Positions 31,983 through 43,416 of a DNA stretch of 64,000 bases are shown piece by piece. Origin of the DNA: Ryuthela nishihirai. Taxonomy: Eukaryota > Arthropoda > Arachnida > Araneae > Heptathelidae. The DNA is taken from positions 38,068,901 to 38,132,900 of the forward strand of contig JAWZYU010000034.1 in the NCBI GenBank assembly GCA_038380435.1, read 5' to 3'. A program made the position numbers and the translations under genes. Below the pieces are notes generated by a model. That model did not search any database. It was not told where the DNA came from and saw only the letters and a program-made list of their open reading frames with translations. Positions within the stretch are counted from its first letter, which is position 1; the number at the start of each line of letters is the position of its first letter.

Positions 31983-33210
31983 TAGTCGCTCAAAAAATAT
32001 CCGAACACTGTGGTTGATTACAGAATTCAGAAGAAATATCTGGCAACGATTTTTTTAGAAATTAGTGATCTGACAACCTTCGTGTACAGTATACGAAAGG
32101 GTGCCAGATCACTAATTTCTAAAAAAAATCGTTGCCAGATAGTTTTTCTGAATTCTGTAATCAACCATAGTGTTCGGATACTTTTTTGAGCGATTGTACA
32201 CGAAGGTTGCTAGATCACTAATTTCTAAAAAATCGTTGCCAGATATTTTTTCTGAATTCTGTAATAAACCATAGTGTTCGGATATTTTTTGAGCGACTGT
32301 ACACGAAGGTTGCCAGATCACTAATTTGTAAAAAAAATCATTGCCAGATATTTTTCTGAATTCTGTAATCAACCATAGTGTTCCGATACTTTTTTTTGAG
32401 CGATTGTACACGAAGGTTGCCAGATCACTAATTTCTAAAAAATCGTTGCCAGATATTTCTTCTGAATTCTGTAATCAACCATAGTGTTCGGATATTTTTT
32501 GAGCGACTGTACACGAAGGTTGCCAGATCACTAATTTGTAAAAAAAATCGTTGCCAGATATTTTTTCTGAACTCTGTAATCAACCATAGTGTTCGGATAC
32601 TTTTTTGAGCGATTGTACACGAAGGTTGCCAGATCACTAATTTCTAAAAAATCGTTGCCAGATATTTCTTCTGAATTCTGTAATCAACCATAGTGTTCGG
32701 ATATTTTTTGAGCGACTGTACACGAAGGTTGCCAGATCACTAATTTGTAAAAAAAATCGTTGCCAGATATTTTTTCTGAACTCTGTAATCAACCATAGTG
32801 TTCGGATACTTTTTTGAGCGATTGTACACGAAGGTTGACAGATCACTAATTTCTAAAAAATCGTTGCCAGATATTTTTTCTGAATTCTGTAATCAACCAT
32901 AGTGTTCGGATATTTTTTGAGCGACTGTACACGAAGATTGCCAGATCACTAATTTGTAAAAATAATCGTTGCCAGATATTTTTTCTGAACTCTGTAATCA
33001 ACCATAGTGTTCGGATACTTTTTTGAGCGATTGTACACGAAGGTTGCCAGATCACTAATTTCTAAAAAATCGTTGCCAGATATTTTTTCTGAATTCTGTA
33101 ATCAACCATAGTGTTCGGATATTTTTTTGAGCGACTGTACATAGGCATATATAGGAGAACGAAGTTTTTTGAGCGACTGTACATAGGCATATATATAGGA
33201 GAACGAAGTA
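31983..33210. repeat. tandem array of MITE-T half-elements, 209-bp dimer
   Basis: Starts with one MITE-T pair (31983-32092) and then repeats a half-element, arm centre to terminus (ACGAAGGTTGCCAGATCACT … TTTTTTGAGCGACTGTAC), head to tail. Consecutive halves alternate between two versions (AATTTCTAAAAAATCG / GAATTCTG and AATTTGTAAAAAAAATCG / GAACTCTG), giving a homogenised 209-bp dimer at 32428, 32637 and 32846. The right edge has two copies of a 45-bp unit with CATAGGCATATATAGGAGAA. The open frames shifted by 209 bp are the repeat, not genes. Confidence 0.93.
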
Positions 33211-33615
33211 TTATATTATCTATGTTATGTGGCAGTGCACGAGTAATGCTGATACAAGATGCGAGATGCCACATTAAATTAATACAGCAGGTCTCGCTAT
33301 ATAGAATTAATTGATTCCAGAATGCCATTCGTTAAAAGAAAAGCAAATTAAATGTTAATGTAAGAGAAAATAGTTCACTGGTAGAAAAAAAATAGCAGAA
33401 AGAAATAAAACATAAACAGAGTAAGTAAAATATTTACGAATATTTAAACAGTTGTAGATATATTAAAAATTAAAAACATTTATTGATGAACATTTGTCGT
33501 GAATTTAAAAGAATTAGACGGAAAATTTTGTACTGAAGAAATTTCGTTGAAGAAACATTGGCAATGAATATTTTAATGAATGCAAATAATAATGTTATTA
33601 CCTAATATTTGAATT
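33211..33615. other. AT-rich unique DNA
   Basis: About 400 bp without a gene or repeat that I can identify. Confidence 0.45.
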
Positions 33616-34465
33616 ATCCTTATTTCAATCCGAATTTGAGAAACTATATTGGATTATTATTTTTTCTGGCCCGATTTCAACTGGAATTTGAGAAACAATA
33701 TTCATTATTATATTTCTGACCCGATTTCAACCCGAATTTGAGAAGCAATATGGATTACTATTTTTCTCACCCGATTTCAACCCTAATTTGAGAAAAAATA
33801 TTAGATTGTCGTTTTTTCGACCCGATTTCAACTCGAATTTCAGGAACAATATTGAACTACTATCTTTCTTTTTGACCCGATTTCACACCAAATTTGAAAA
33901 AGAGGAATATTGCCCGATTACACACCAAATTTTAAAAAAAGAGGAATTTTTCCTGATTCCACACCACATTTGAAAGAAGATGAATTTTTCCCGATTTCAC
34001 TCCAATTGGGAAAAGTGGAATTTTTCGATATTCCACACCAAATTTGAAAAAGAGGAATTTTCCCCGATTACAAACCATTCGTGAAAAAGAGGAATTTTCC
34101 GATTCACACCGTTTTGAAAAAAGAGGAATTTTCCCGATTTTAAACCAAATTTGAAAAAGAAGAATTTTTCCCGATTTCACACCAATTGAAAAAGTGGAAT
34201 TTTTCGATATTTCACACCAAATTAAAAAAATAGGAATTTTCCCCGATTACAAACCATTCTTGAAAAAGAGGAATTTTTCCAATTCACACCATTTTGAAAA
34301 AAGAGGAATTTTTTCCGATTTCACACCAATTGGAAAAAGTGGAATTTTTAGATATTTCACACCAAATTTGAAAAAGAGGAATTTTCTCCGATTACAAACC
34401 ATTCTTGAGAAAGAGGAATTTTTGCAATTTCACACCATTTTGAAAAAAGAGGAATTTTTTTCCAA
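33616..34465. repeat. AT-rich tandem array with nested periods
   Basis: The left part repeats an approx. 60-bp unit with CCCGATTTCAACCCGAATTT and GAGAAACAATATTGG. From about 33890 the basic unit is approx. 35 bp (GAAAAAGAGGAATTTTTCCC + GATTTCACACCAAATTT) arranged in larger blocks: GTGGAATTTTTCGATATT marks are near 34014, 34192 and 34338, 178 and 146 bp apart. No consistent reading frame. Confidence 0.85.
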
Positions 34466-34484
34466 GTCTGCCAACATACTCTGG

Positions 34485-34866
34485 GGCGAGGGTGGCTCAG
34501 TCGGTAGCGCGCCAGGTCGTAATCTGTAGTTCCCAGGTTCGAGTCTCAGCTTGGTCAGCGTTGAGATTTCTCTCCGCAACATTCCTCGTCCTGCCCACGG
34601 TCAGTAGGGGACACCGATGGATTTGAAAAGGCCGTCCGTCGGATGGGACGTTAAGCCGTGGCCTCGTGTGCGGGAGAGCATTACCCTGTGCACGTTAAAG
34701 AACACGCTGGATGGCCTTGACGAGAGACTACCATCTGTCTCCCAACAGCTGTTCCAGTGGGTCTCCTCCCCCAACCTTCTCTGAGCCTTCGGGGTCCAAG
34801 TGACCTGACCATTTAGCCCATGGTGTGCAAAAAAGTGCCGCTCAGAGGAAAAACAACACAACCCAG
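34485..34866 (+). mobile_element. full-length SINE-A with a shared 5' leader
   Basis: Plus-oriented, GGGGCGAGGGTGGCTCAGTC to AACACAACCCA. It is preceded by AGTCTGCCAACATACTCT, which also precedes the head of the copy at 47639-48363 (17 of 18 bases the same), and both lack one C in GCCAGG(C)TCGTAATC. The two therefore share a recent source. Confidence 0.9.
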
Positions 34867-34867
34867 T

Positions 34868-34902
34868 GGCCAAGTGAGCTAATCACTCGGCCACCGGGAT
34901 AG
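34868..34902 (-). mobile_element. SINE-B head scrap
   Basis: On the minus strand CCCGGTGGCCGAGTGATTAG matches the SINE-B A-box region. Only about 35 bp remain. Confidence 0.5.
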
Positions 34903-35159
34903 ATAAAGTTAGTTGAATTAATATTCACCCTTTATACATATTTACGAGTATTTTGATATTATATCCATCAATTTTTAAGGTTTTTTTATCGAAGCGAAAC
35001 GTGCATAATTATGTTAATTTAAAAACTGTTCGATATTCTGATTAGTCTACTTTTGCCGAAAAATTCAAGAAATTTCCCCCTTGTATATATTTCAGTTGGG
35101 GCAAATATACGATTATTTTGATCCAGAAATTTCCAAATTTTTTCTGTCGAAATGAATCA

Positions 35160-35514
35160 TGGTTGTTTTTACCTCTGAGTGGCACTTTTTTTGAACCCAA
35201 TGGGCTAAATGACCAGGTCAAAAGACCGAAGGCTCAGAGAAGTTTGAGGGAGGGGATCCACTGGAACAACTGTTGGGAAACATGGCAGCCTTCCGTCAAG
35301 GCCATCCAGCATCGTGTTCTTTAACGTGGAAAGGGTATGGCTCTCCCGCACACGGGACCACGGCTTAACATCCATCCGACGGACGACGGCTTTTCCAAGC
35401 CCATCGGTGTCCCCTACTGACCGAGGGCAGGGCGGGGAGTTTTGCGGAGATAAATCTCAAAACTGACCGAGCTGAGACTCGAACCTGGAACCCAATCCCG
35501 CCCCCCCCCCCCCA
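35160..35514 (-). mobile_element. SINE-A lacking part of the tRNA head
   Basis: Minus-oriented copy with tail, body and B box; the segment from the anticodon loop to the A box is deleted, so that the B box is followed almost at once by CCCGCC and a C run. Moderately diverged. Confidence 0.85.
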
Positions 35515-36394
35515 CTAAAAAAAAAAAAGAATCCGGCCTTATTGATGCCTTTTTACCAACTTTTCATTACTTTGTAGAATTTTGTGTCTTTTCTTTTTAA
35601 ACATTGTCTAACCTTGAATTTTCCTACCTTTCCTCTTCAGCAAAAAAAAAATAAAAGAGAACGAAAGTCAATTTTTTATCTTCCTCCATAGAGAATTAAT
35701 TTTTTTAACTTTTCCCTCTGCCCATAAAAGATTTTTTTTCCTCCATTCTTCTAGATTGAGTTAAAGGGAAAACCAATGAGGCCTCCATTTTCTTCTTATT
35801 CCTTGTTACCAACCAAATCTTTTCCTATGTCTTAACTAACTTCAAACATTTTCGTATACGGCGCAAAAATAAAAAAAACGTTATTAAGTGCCATGCAACA
35901 ACTTATTCTGCTTTTATGTCGGGATTTCAGTGATTTCACGGACCATTAATTCAGCAATGGGTCACAATGTAACTTTCATAAACCTTTCCTTAAAGTTAAG
36001 CAACTTAATTTCTGTACATTTTGCACTGAATTTGAAAAAGGGAAGAAAAAAAAAAAGAAAAATGTGCGCTGAAATGGATTTATTAATAGAAAATTCCTTT
36101 ATCTATAATAACATAATTGTTTTTGTTTTGTTTTTTCATGGTGATTTTTTTTGTTATTTTAGAAAATAGCTATAGTAATAAACCAGAAATATTTACAAGT
36201 ACTTTCACTTAAGTAGATTTTCTTTTGGAACAGCTAACAAGATGGTACGCCCAGATGAACAAGTCAAATGTGCATTGAAACAAACCACAGTTTTTCCGCT
36301 ATTTTGTGTCAGAGAAGCTTGCCGCTTAAGCTGCACAAGGCAACCCTCAAAGTTCAATCGACCGAAAAGGAAATCAAATACAAAGATCGAAACA
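35515..36394. other. unique low-GC region
   Basis: About 880 bp. Pyrimidine-rich to 35830 then AT-rich. No supported gene or repeat. Confidence 0.45.
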
Positions 36395-36408
36395 CCAGAG
36401 TTAATTGG

Positions 36409-36786
36409 GGCGGGGGGTAGCTCAGTCGGTAGCGCGCCAGGCTCGTAATCTGTAGTTCCCAGGTTAGAGTCCCAGCTGGGTCAGCGTTGAGATTTATCTC
36501 CGCAAAATTCCCCGCCCTGCCCACGGTCAATAGGGGACACCGATGGATTTGAAAAGGCCGTCGGTCGGATGGGACGTTAAGCCGTGGCCCCGTGTGCGGG
36601 AGAGCCATACCCTGTGCGTTAAAGAACACGCTGGATGGCCTTGACGGGAGGCTACCATCTGTCTCCCAGCAGCTGTTCCAGTGGGTCCCCTCCCCCAACC
36701 TTCTCTGAGCCTACGGGGTCCTTGTGACCTGGCCATTTAGCCCATTGTGTGCAAAAAAGTGCCGCTCAGAGGTAAAACAACCCAAC
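36409..36786 (+). mobile_element. full-length SINE-A with perfect target-site duplication
   Basis: Plus-oriented; flanked by CCAGAGTTAATTGG at 36395-36408 and 36787-36800 (14 bp, perfect). The element contains the GATTTGAAAAGG(CC)GTCGG deletion also seen at 34618. Its tail takes part in the duplication described next. Confidence 0.95.
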
Positions 36787-37131
36787 CCAGAGTTAATTGG
36801 CTACATGTCAATTCATAAATCCACGCGTCAATTTCCTAAGCAACAGAATTTCTTTCATTCATTTCGATTATGTGCAGTTAAAGAACACGCTGGATGGCCT
36901 TGACGGGAGGATACCATCTGTCTCCCAGGAGCTGTTCCAGTGGGTCCCCTCCCCCAACCTTCTCTGAGCCTACGGGGTCCTTGTGACCTGGCCATTTAAC
37001 CCATTGTGTGCAGAAAAGTGCCGCTCAGATGTAAAACAACCCAACCCAGAGTTAATTGGCTACATGTCAATTCATAAATCCACGCGTCAATTTCCTAAGC
37101 AACAGAATTTCTTTCATTCATTTCGATTATA
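36610..37131 (+). repeat. 262-bp tandem duplication of SINE-A tail plus host flank
   Basis: The SINE tail (from GTTAAAGAACACGCTGG) plus 83 bp of downstream host DNA (AGAGTTAATTGGCTACATGT … TTTCGATTAT) appears twice, offset by about 262 bp (36618 and 36880). A CGATTATGTGCAG joint marks the break. It shows that a tail can be copied by local duplication long after insertion. Confidence 0.9.
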
Positions 37132-37261
37132 TGGTTTGGTATAAAGAACGTCAAAAAAATATTAATTTTCAAGAAGTTTATTACATAGTCTATAAAAAAA
37201 AAAAGACAAAACACAGCATATATCTGCCAAACTTGATTAATGTGCAGTAAATCTCTATCAA

Positions 37262-37647
37262 GTTGGGTTGTTTTACCTCTCAGCGGCACTTTTTTTGTAC
37301 ACCATGGGCTAAATGGCCAGGTCACATGGACCCCGAAGGCTCAGAGAAGGTTGGGGGAGGGGACCCACTGGAACAGCTGTTGGGAGACAGATGGTAACCT
37401 CCCATCAAGGCCATCCAGCATGTTCTTTAACGTGCACAGGGTATGGCTCTCCCGCACACGGGGCCACGGCTTAACGTCCCATCCGACGGACGGCGGCCTT
37501 TCCAAGCCCATCGGTGTCCCCTACTGACCGTGGGGAGGGCGGGGAATTTTGCGGAGATAAATCTCAACGCTGACCCAGCTGGGACTCGAACCTGGGAACT
37601 ACAGATTACGAGCCTGGCGCGCTACCGACTGAGCCACCCCCGCCCCA
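37262..37647 (-). mobile_element. full-length SINE-A with perfect target-site duplication
   Basis: Minus-oriented, 386 bp, flanked by AAATCTCTATCAA at 37249-37261 and 37648-37660 (13 bp, perfect). Close to the family consensus, with intact A and B boxes. Confidence 0.96.
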
Positions 37648-40152
37648 AAATCTCTATCAAATGTTGTGGCTTACTTTCACTGGGATCTCGTATTCATTTA
37701 CTCAAATTACTATCGCTGCAACTGGTATAATATCTAATATATATATACAAATGTTTTATTCTATTACAATGCCTCAAACCGTTTTACTTTATTACAATGT
37801 CTCAAATTGTTTTACTTTATTACAATGTCTCAAATTGTTTTACTTTATTACAATGTCTCAAATTGTTTTACTTTATTACAATGTCTCAGTTTGTTTTATT
37901 CTATTATAATGCCACAAATTGTTTTATCTTATTACAAAACCTCTAATTATTTTTCTTTTTTTCAAAGCCTCAAATTGTTTTTCTTTATTTCAAAGCCTCA
38001 AATTGTTTCACTTTATTACAATGCCTCAAACGTTTTACTTTATTTCAAAGCCTCAAATTGTTTTTCTTTATTACAAAGCCTCAAATGTTTCTCTTTATTA
38101 CAAAGCCTGAAATTGTTTTTCTTTATTACAAAGCCTCAAATAGTTTTTCTTTATTACAAAGCCTCAAATGTTTCTCTTTATTACAAAGCCTGAAATTGTT
38201 TTTCTTCATTACAAAGCCTCAAATAGTTTTTCTTTATTACAAAGCCTCAAATGTTTCTCTTTATTACAAAGCCTGAAATTGTTTTTCTTTATTACAAAGC
38301 CTCAAATAGTTTTTCTTTATTACAAAGCCTCAAATGTTTCTCTTTATTACAAAGCCTGAAATTGTTTTTCTTTATTACAAAGCCTCAAATAGTTTTTCTT
38401 TATTACAAAGCCTCAAATTGTTTTTCTTTATTACAATGTCTCAAATTGTTTTACTTTATTACAATGTCTCAAATTGTTTTACTTTATTAGAATGTCTCAG
38501 TTTGTTTTATTCTATTATAATGCCACAAATTGTTTTATCTTATTACAAAGCCTCTAATTATTTTTCTTTTTTTCAAAGCCTCAAATTGTTTTTCTTTATA
38601 ACAAAGCCTCAAATTGTTTTTCTTTATTACAATGCCTCAAACGGTTTTACTTTATTTCAAAGCCTCAAATTGTTTTTCTTTATTACAAAGCCTCAAATGT
38701 TTCTCTTTATTACAAAGCCTGAAATTGTTTTTCTTCATTACAAAGCCTCAAATTGTTTTTCTTTATAACAAAGCCTCAAATTGCTTTTCTTTATTACAAA
38801 GCCTCAAATTGTTTTCCTTTAAAACAAAGCCTCAAATTGCTTTTCTTTATTACAAAGCTTCAAATTGTTTTACTTTATTACAACGCCTCAAACTGTTTTA
38901 CTCTATTATAATGCAACAAATTGCTTTACTTTATTACAAAGCCTCAAACCGTTTAACTTTATTACAATGCCTCAAATTGCTTTACTCTATTACAAATCCA
39001 CGAATTGTTTTACTTTATTACAAAGCCTCAAATTGTTTTTCTTTATTACAAAGCCTCCAATTGTTTTTCTTTATTTCAAAGCCTCAAATTGTTTTTCTTT
39101 ATTACAAAGCCTCCAATTGTTTTCTTTATTACAAAGCCTCAAATTGTTTTACTTTATTACAAAGCCTCAAATTGTTTTTCTTTATTACAAAGCCTCCAAT
39201 TGTTTTCTTTATTACAAAGCCTCAAATTGTTTTTCTTTATTACAAATCCTGATATTATTTTTCTAATTACATAGCCTGAAATTGTTCATTTTATTGCAAA
39301 GCCTCAAATTTCTTTACTTTACTACAAAGCCTCAAATTGGTTTACTCTATTACAATGCCTTAAAGTGTTTTACTTTATTACAAAAACCTCAAATTGTTTT
39401 ACTTTATTACAAAGCTTGAAATTGTTTTACACTATTACAAAGCCTCAAATTAATTTACTGTAATAAAAAACCTCAAATTGATTTACTGTAATAAAAAGCC
39501 TCAAATTGATTTTTTTCCCGTACTATAAAGCCTCCGATTATTTTACCTTAGTACAAAGCTTCGTATTGGTTTTGCATTACAATGAAGGCAAATTTTTTTG
39601 CTAACGACAATCCTTCAAACTGGTTTTTCTTTAATAAAAAGCCTCAATTTATTTTAATTTAGTACAATGCTTCAAATTATTTTTATTTTTTACGCAAAGA
39701 ATAATATTATTTTAGTTCACTACAATGTTTCAAATTATCGTTTGTTTCCTGCGAAGCCTCAAAAGCATTTTAAATTTCTACAATGCATTAAACTGGTTTT
39801 ACTTTGCATGCAAAGCTTAATATCATTTTAGTTTCCTACAATGCTTCAAATTGGTTTAACTCTACGATAATGACTGAAATTATTTTAATTTATTCTAATG
39901 CTTCAAATTACTTTTTCTTTATTGCAAAGCCTCAAATTATTTTGGTTTACTACAATGCTTCAAAATAGTTTTACTTTACTATGAATTCTCATATTACATT
40001 TAGATATTATTTCCTAAAACGCTTAAACGTTCTTTCTTCTTCATTACAAAGCATCAGATTATTCTAGTTTACTACAAAGCTTCAAATCATATAAATTTAC
40101 TACAATGTTTGGAATTGGTTTCATTTTGTACGCAAAGTATAATATTAGTTAA

Positions 40153-42070
40153 CCCTTTCACGACTAAGGGAAACATTTTTCCCATTTTAAAATTGGTGAT
40201 TGTCGTATTTAATTATAACCTTATCTGCATTTTTTATACAGAATGTCAAAATAGAACGTATGCCGAACGCAATTACGTAAACGGGAACGTTTAGAAAACA
40301 AAAACAGAACTGTCAGGACGCATAATATATGTACTATGTGCAATGTCCATCTTTGCCTCACTACCAAAAGAAATTGCTTCGCAGAATATCATAATTAGCA
40401 CATCATTTTGTATAGTAATTTTCTTTCATAATTTTGTATTATTTTAGTTAAAATTTTTTTCTAATAAACCAATAAATAAAAGACATTGCATAATAAGCCT
40501 AACTATAATTTGTGTTACCTTTATAGTCCATTGGGAAAAATATTTCCCATAAAATTCCAAACAAACTACACATTGTAATGTATTTTTCTTATGATTTTTA
40601 TTTATTTTACGTCTAAACAAACTAAAATAAACAGTTACATACCAATATTTACTCTTAGAAACCTTATCATAATTAGCGCATCATTCTGTATAGTAATTTT
40701 ATTTCATAATTTTTTATTATTTTAGTTAACATTTTGTTCTAATAAACCAATAAATAAAAGACATTGCATAATAAGCCTAACTATAATTTGTGTTACCTTT
40801 ATAGTCCATTGGGAAAAATATTTCCCATAAAATTCCAAAAAAACTACACATTGTTATGTATTTTTCTTCTGATTTTTATTTATTTTACGTCTAAACAAAC
40901 TAAAATAAACAGTCACATATTAATATTTACTCTTAGAAACCTTATCATAATTAGCACATCATTTTGTATAGCAATTTTATTTCATAATTTTGTATTATTT
41001 TAGTTAACATTTTGTTCTAATAAACCAATAAATAAAAGACATTGCATAATAAGCCTAACTATAATTTGTGTTACCTTTATAGTCCATTGGGAAAAATATT
41101 TCCCATAAAATTCCAAAAAAACTACACATTGTTATGTATTTTTCTTATGATTTATATTTATTTTACGTCTAAACAAACTAAAATAAACAGTTACATACTA
41201 ATATTTACTCTTAGAAACCTTATCATAATTAACACATCATTTTGTATAGTAATTTTATTTCATAATTTTGTATTATTTTAGTTAACATTTTGTTCTAATA
41301 AACCAATAAATAAAAGACCTTGCATAATAAGCCTAACTATAATTTGTGTTACCTTTATAGTCCATTGGGAAAAATATTTCCCATAAAATTCCAAAAAAAC
41401 TACACATTGTTATGTATTTTTCTTCTGATTTTTATTTATTTTACGTCTAAACAAACTAAAATAAACAGTTACATACTAATATTTACTCTTAGAAACCTTA
41501 TCATAATTAGCACATCATTTTGTATAGTAATTTTATTTCATAATTTTGTATTATTTTAGTTAACATTTTGTTCTAATAAACCAATAAATAAAAGACATTG
41601 CATAATAAGCCTAACTACAATTTGTGTTACCTTTATAGTCCATTGGGAAAAATATTTCCCATAAAATTCCAAAAAAAACTACACATTGTTATGTATTTTT
41701 CTTATGATTTTTATTTATTTTACGTCTAAACAAACTAAAATAAACAGTTACATACTAATATTTACTCTTAGAAACCTTATCATAATTAACGCATCATTCT
41801 GTATAGTAATTTTATTTCATAGTTTTGAATTATTTTAGTTAACATTTTGTTCTAATAAACCAATAAATAAAAGACATTGCATAATAAGCCTAACTACAAT
41901 TTGTGTTACCTTTATTGTCCATTGGGAAAAATATTTCCCATAAAATTCCAAAAAACTACACATTGTTATGTATTTTTCTTATGATTTTTATTTATTTTAC
42001 GTCTAAACAAACTAAAATAAACAGTTACATACTAATATTTACTCTTAGAAACCTTATGGTCCTGAAAGGG
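40153..42070. mobile_element. TTAA-flanked (piggyBac-like) MITE with an inner satellite
   Basis: The ends are CCCTTTCACGACTAAGGG and, on the other strand, CCCTTTCAGGACCATAAGG, both directly flanked by TTAA (40149-40152 and 42071-42074). TTAA targets and CCCTTT-type ends fit the piggyBac superfamily. About 235 bp of left interior precede the satellite; the right end follows it almost immediately. No transposase frame. It sits in the decayed part of the 28-bp array. Confidence 0.78.
40387..42057. repeat. six-copy 278-bp satellite inside the TTAA element
   Basis: Six head-to-tail units of 278 bp, each starting near ATCATAATTAGCACATC and including TCCATTGGGAAAAATATTTC. Total 1,671 bp, almost exactly six periods. 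The first unit is the most diverged and the inner ones are nearly identical. The inner GGGAAAAATATTTCCC is a self-complementary motif also echoed near the left end (GGGAAACATTTTTCCC). The repeated 79-codon open frame is a by-product. Confidence 0.93.
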
Positions 42071-42155
42071 TTAACTACAATGTTTCAAATCCCCCAAATT
42101 GCTTTGGTTTACTACAATATTTAAAATCTGTTTTTATTGTAAAGTCTCAACTTGT

Positions 42156-42354
42156 CATAAATTGCCTTTTCAAAAATCTATTTTCGAATAAATGCCCTGG
42201 AATCTTCATCAAATTTTGCGTATTTATAGGAAATTCAGTCATAACATTACTACACAAGTCATATATCCTTTAAATGACAAAATGCGTGTATCTTAACACT
42301 TTAAAAAAACTAAATTCAACTCTCAATGAAGAAAGGTGATTTGTATTCATAATG
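42156..42354. other. unique AT-rich spacer
   Basis: No feature seen. Confidence 0.4.
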
Positions 42355-42356
42355 TA

Positions 42357-42874
42357 CAGTCGCTCAAAAAAATATCCGAACACTATGGTTGATTACAGAA
42401 TTCAGAAAAAATATCTGGCAACGATTTCTTTTTTAGAAATTAGTGATCTCGCAACCTTCGTGTCACGTGCTTACAGAATTCAAAAAAAAAATCTGGAGCG
42501 TATACAGCAACTGTACACGCTCCAGTTACCGTTCACAGCAAACTGGAGCGTGTGCAGTTACTGCACACGCTCCAGTTTGCTGTAAACGGTAACTGCACAC
42601 GCTCAATATTTCCGTGAGTGAGCCCACACGATCTAGTATCAAAATAATATGACCACCTACAGTCGCTGAAAAAAGTATCCGAACACTAGGTTGAGTACAG
42701 AATTCAGAAAAAATATCTGGCAACGATTTCTTTTTTAGAAATTAGTGATCTGGCAACCTTCGTGTACTGTGCACGAAGGTTGCCAGATCACTAATTTCTA
42801 AAAAAAAACGTTGCCAGATATTTTTTTGAATTCTGTAATCAACCATAGTGTTCGGATATTTTTTTGAGCGACTG
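42357..42874. mobile_element. composite MITE-T
   Basis: A long form (42357-42657) runs straight into a second, palindromic MITE-T (42660-42874), sharing the TA at 42658-42659. The first holds the hairpin cassette at 42525-42592 (GTTACCGTTCACAGCAAACT…) and the phrase AATAATATGACCACCTA just before the second terminus. TA at 42355-42356 and 42875-42876. Confidence 0.82.
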
Positions 42875-42977
42875 TACTCCTTTGAGAACGTTTGTGAAAT
42901 GATTGTTTCACTTCTTGTTTGGAAACCCATGGCCTTCACCTCCCAGTTCGAGATCTGCAATTTATCCAAGTCTTTTT

Positions 42978-43372
42978 GGGGCGGGGGTGGCTCAGTCGGT
43001 AGCGCGCCAGGCCTTTAATCTGTAGTTCCCAGATTCCAGTCCAGCTGGGTCAGCGTCGAGATTTATCTCCGCAAAAATTCCCCGCCCTGCCCACGGTCAG
43101 TAGGGGACACCGATGGGCTTGGAAAGGCCGCCGTCCATCGGATGGGACGTTAAGCCGTGGCCCCCGTGTGTGGGAGAGCCATACCCTGTGCACGTTAAAG
43201 AACACGCTGGATGGCCTTGACGGGAGGCTACCATCTATCTCCCAACAGCTGTTCCAGTGGGCCCCTCCCCCAACCTTCTCTGAGCCTTCGGGGTCCATGT
43301 GACCTGGCCATTTAGCCCATTGTGTGCAAAAAAGTGCCGCTCAGAGGTAAAAACAACAACAACAACAACTCC
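42978..43372 (+). mobile_element. full-length SINE-A
   Basis: Plus-oriented; head GGGGCGGGGGTGG, B box altered (GATTCCAGTCC), tail ending in an expanded ACAACAACAACAAC run. A 47-bp host sequence (CTCCTTTGAGAACGTTTGTG…) lies both at 42877-42923 and 43370-43416, so the SINE and about 55 bp next to it are bracketed by a long direct repeat. Confidence 0.88.
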
Positions 43373-43416
43373 TTTGAGAACATTTGTGAAATGATTGTTG
43401 TCCCTTCTTGTTTGGA

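Larger units (their letters stand above)
37750..42155. repeat. 28-bp tandem array, interrupted by a TTAA element
   Basis: The monomer is TCAAATTGTTTTTCTTTATT + ACAAAGCC, 28 bp. Between about 38060 and 38420 a trimer of 27+28+28 = 83 bp is repeated (ATGTTTCTC, GAAATTG, AAATAG variants at 38085, 38168, 38251, 38334). A larger block of about 610 bp is also duplicated (GCCACAAATTGTTTTATC at 37911 and 38522). From 39280 to 40148 monomers decay. The array resumes at 42071 after the element at 40153-42070. Open frames up to 212 codons arise because 84 bp is 28 codons; not genes. Confidence 0.93.

Noticed and set aside
36872..37048. Independent second SINE-A insertion
   Set aside because: It is followed by the same host flank as the first copy, so it is a 262-bp local duplication, not a new insertion.
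37750..39280. Open frames up to 212 codons reading repeated LLQSLKLFFFITKPQI
   Set aside because: They follow the 28-bp tandem repeat, where three units make 28 codons, so all frames stay open by arithmetic. No start context, domain or conservation signal.
40764..41559. Three identical 79-codon frames beginning MHNKPNYNLCYLYSPLGK
   Set aside because: They repeat at exactly 278 bp and belong to the satellite inside the TTAA element; low-complexity, no recognised domain.
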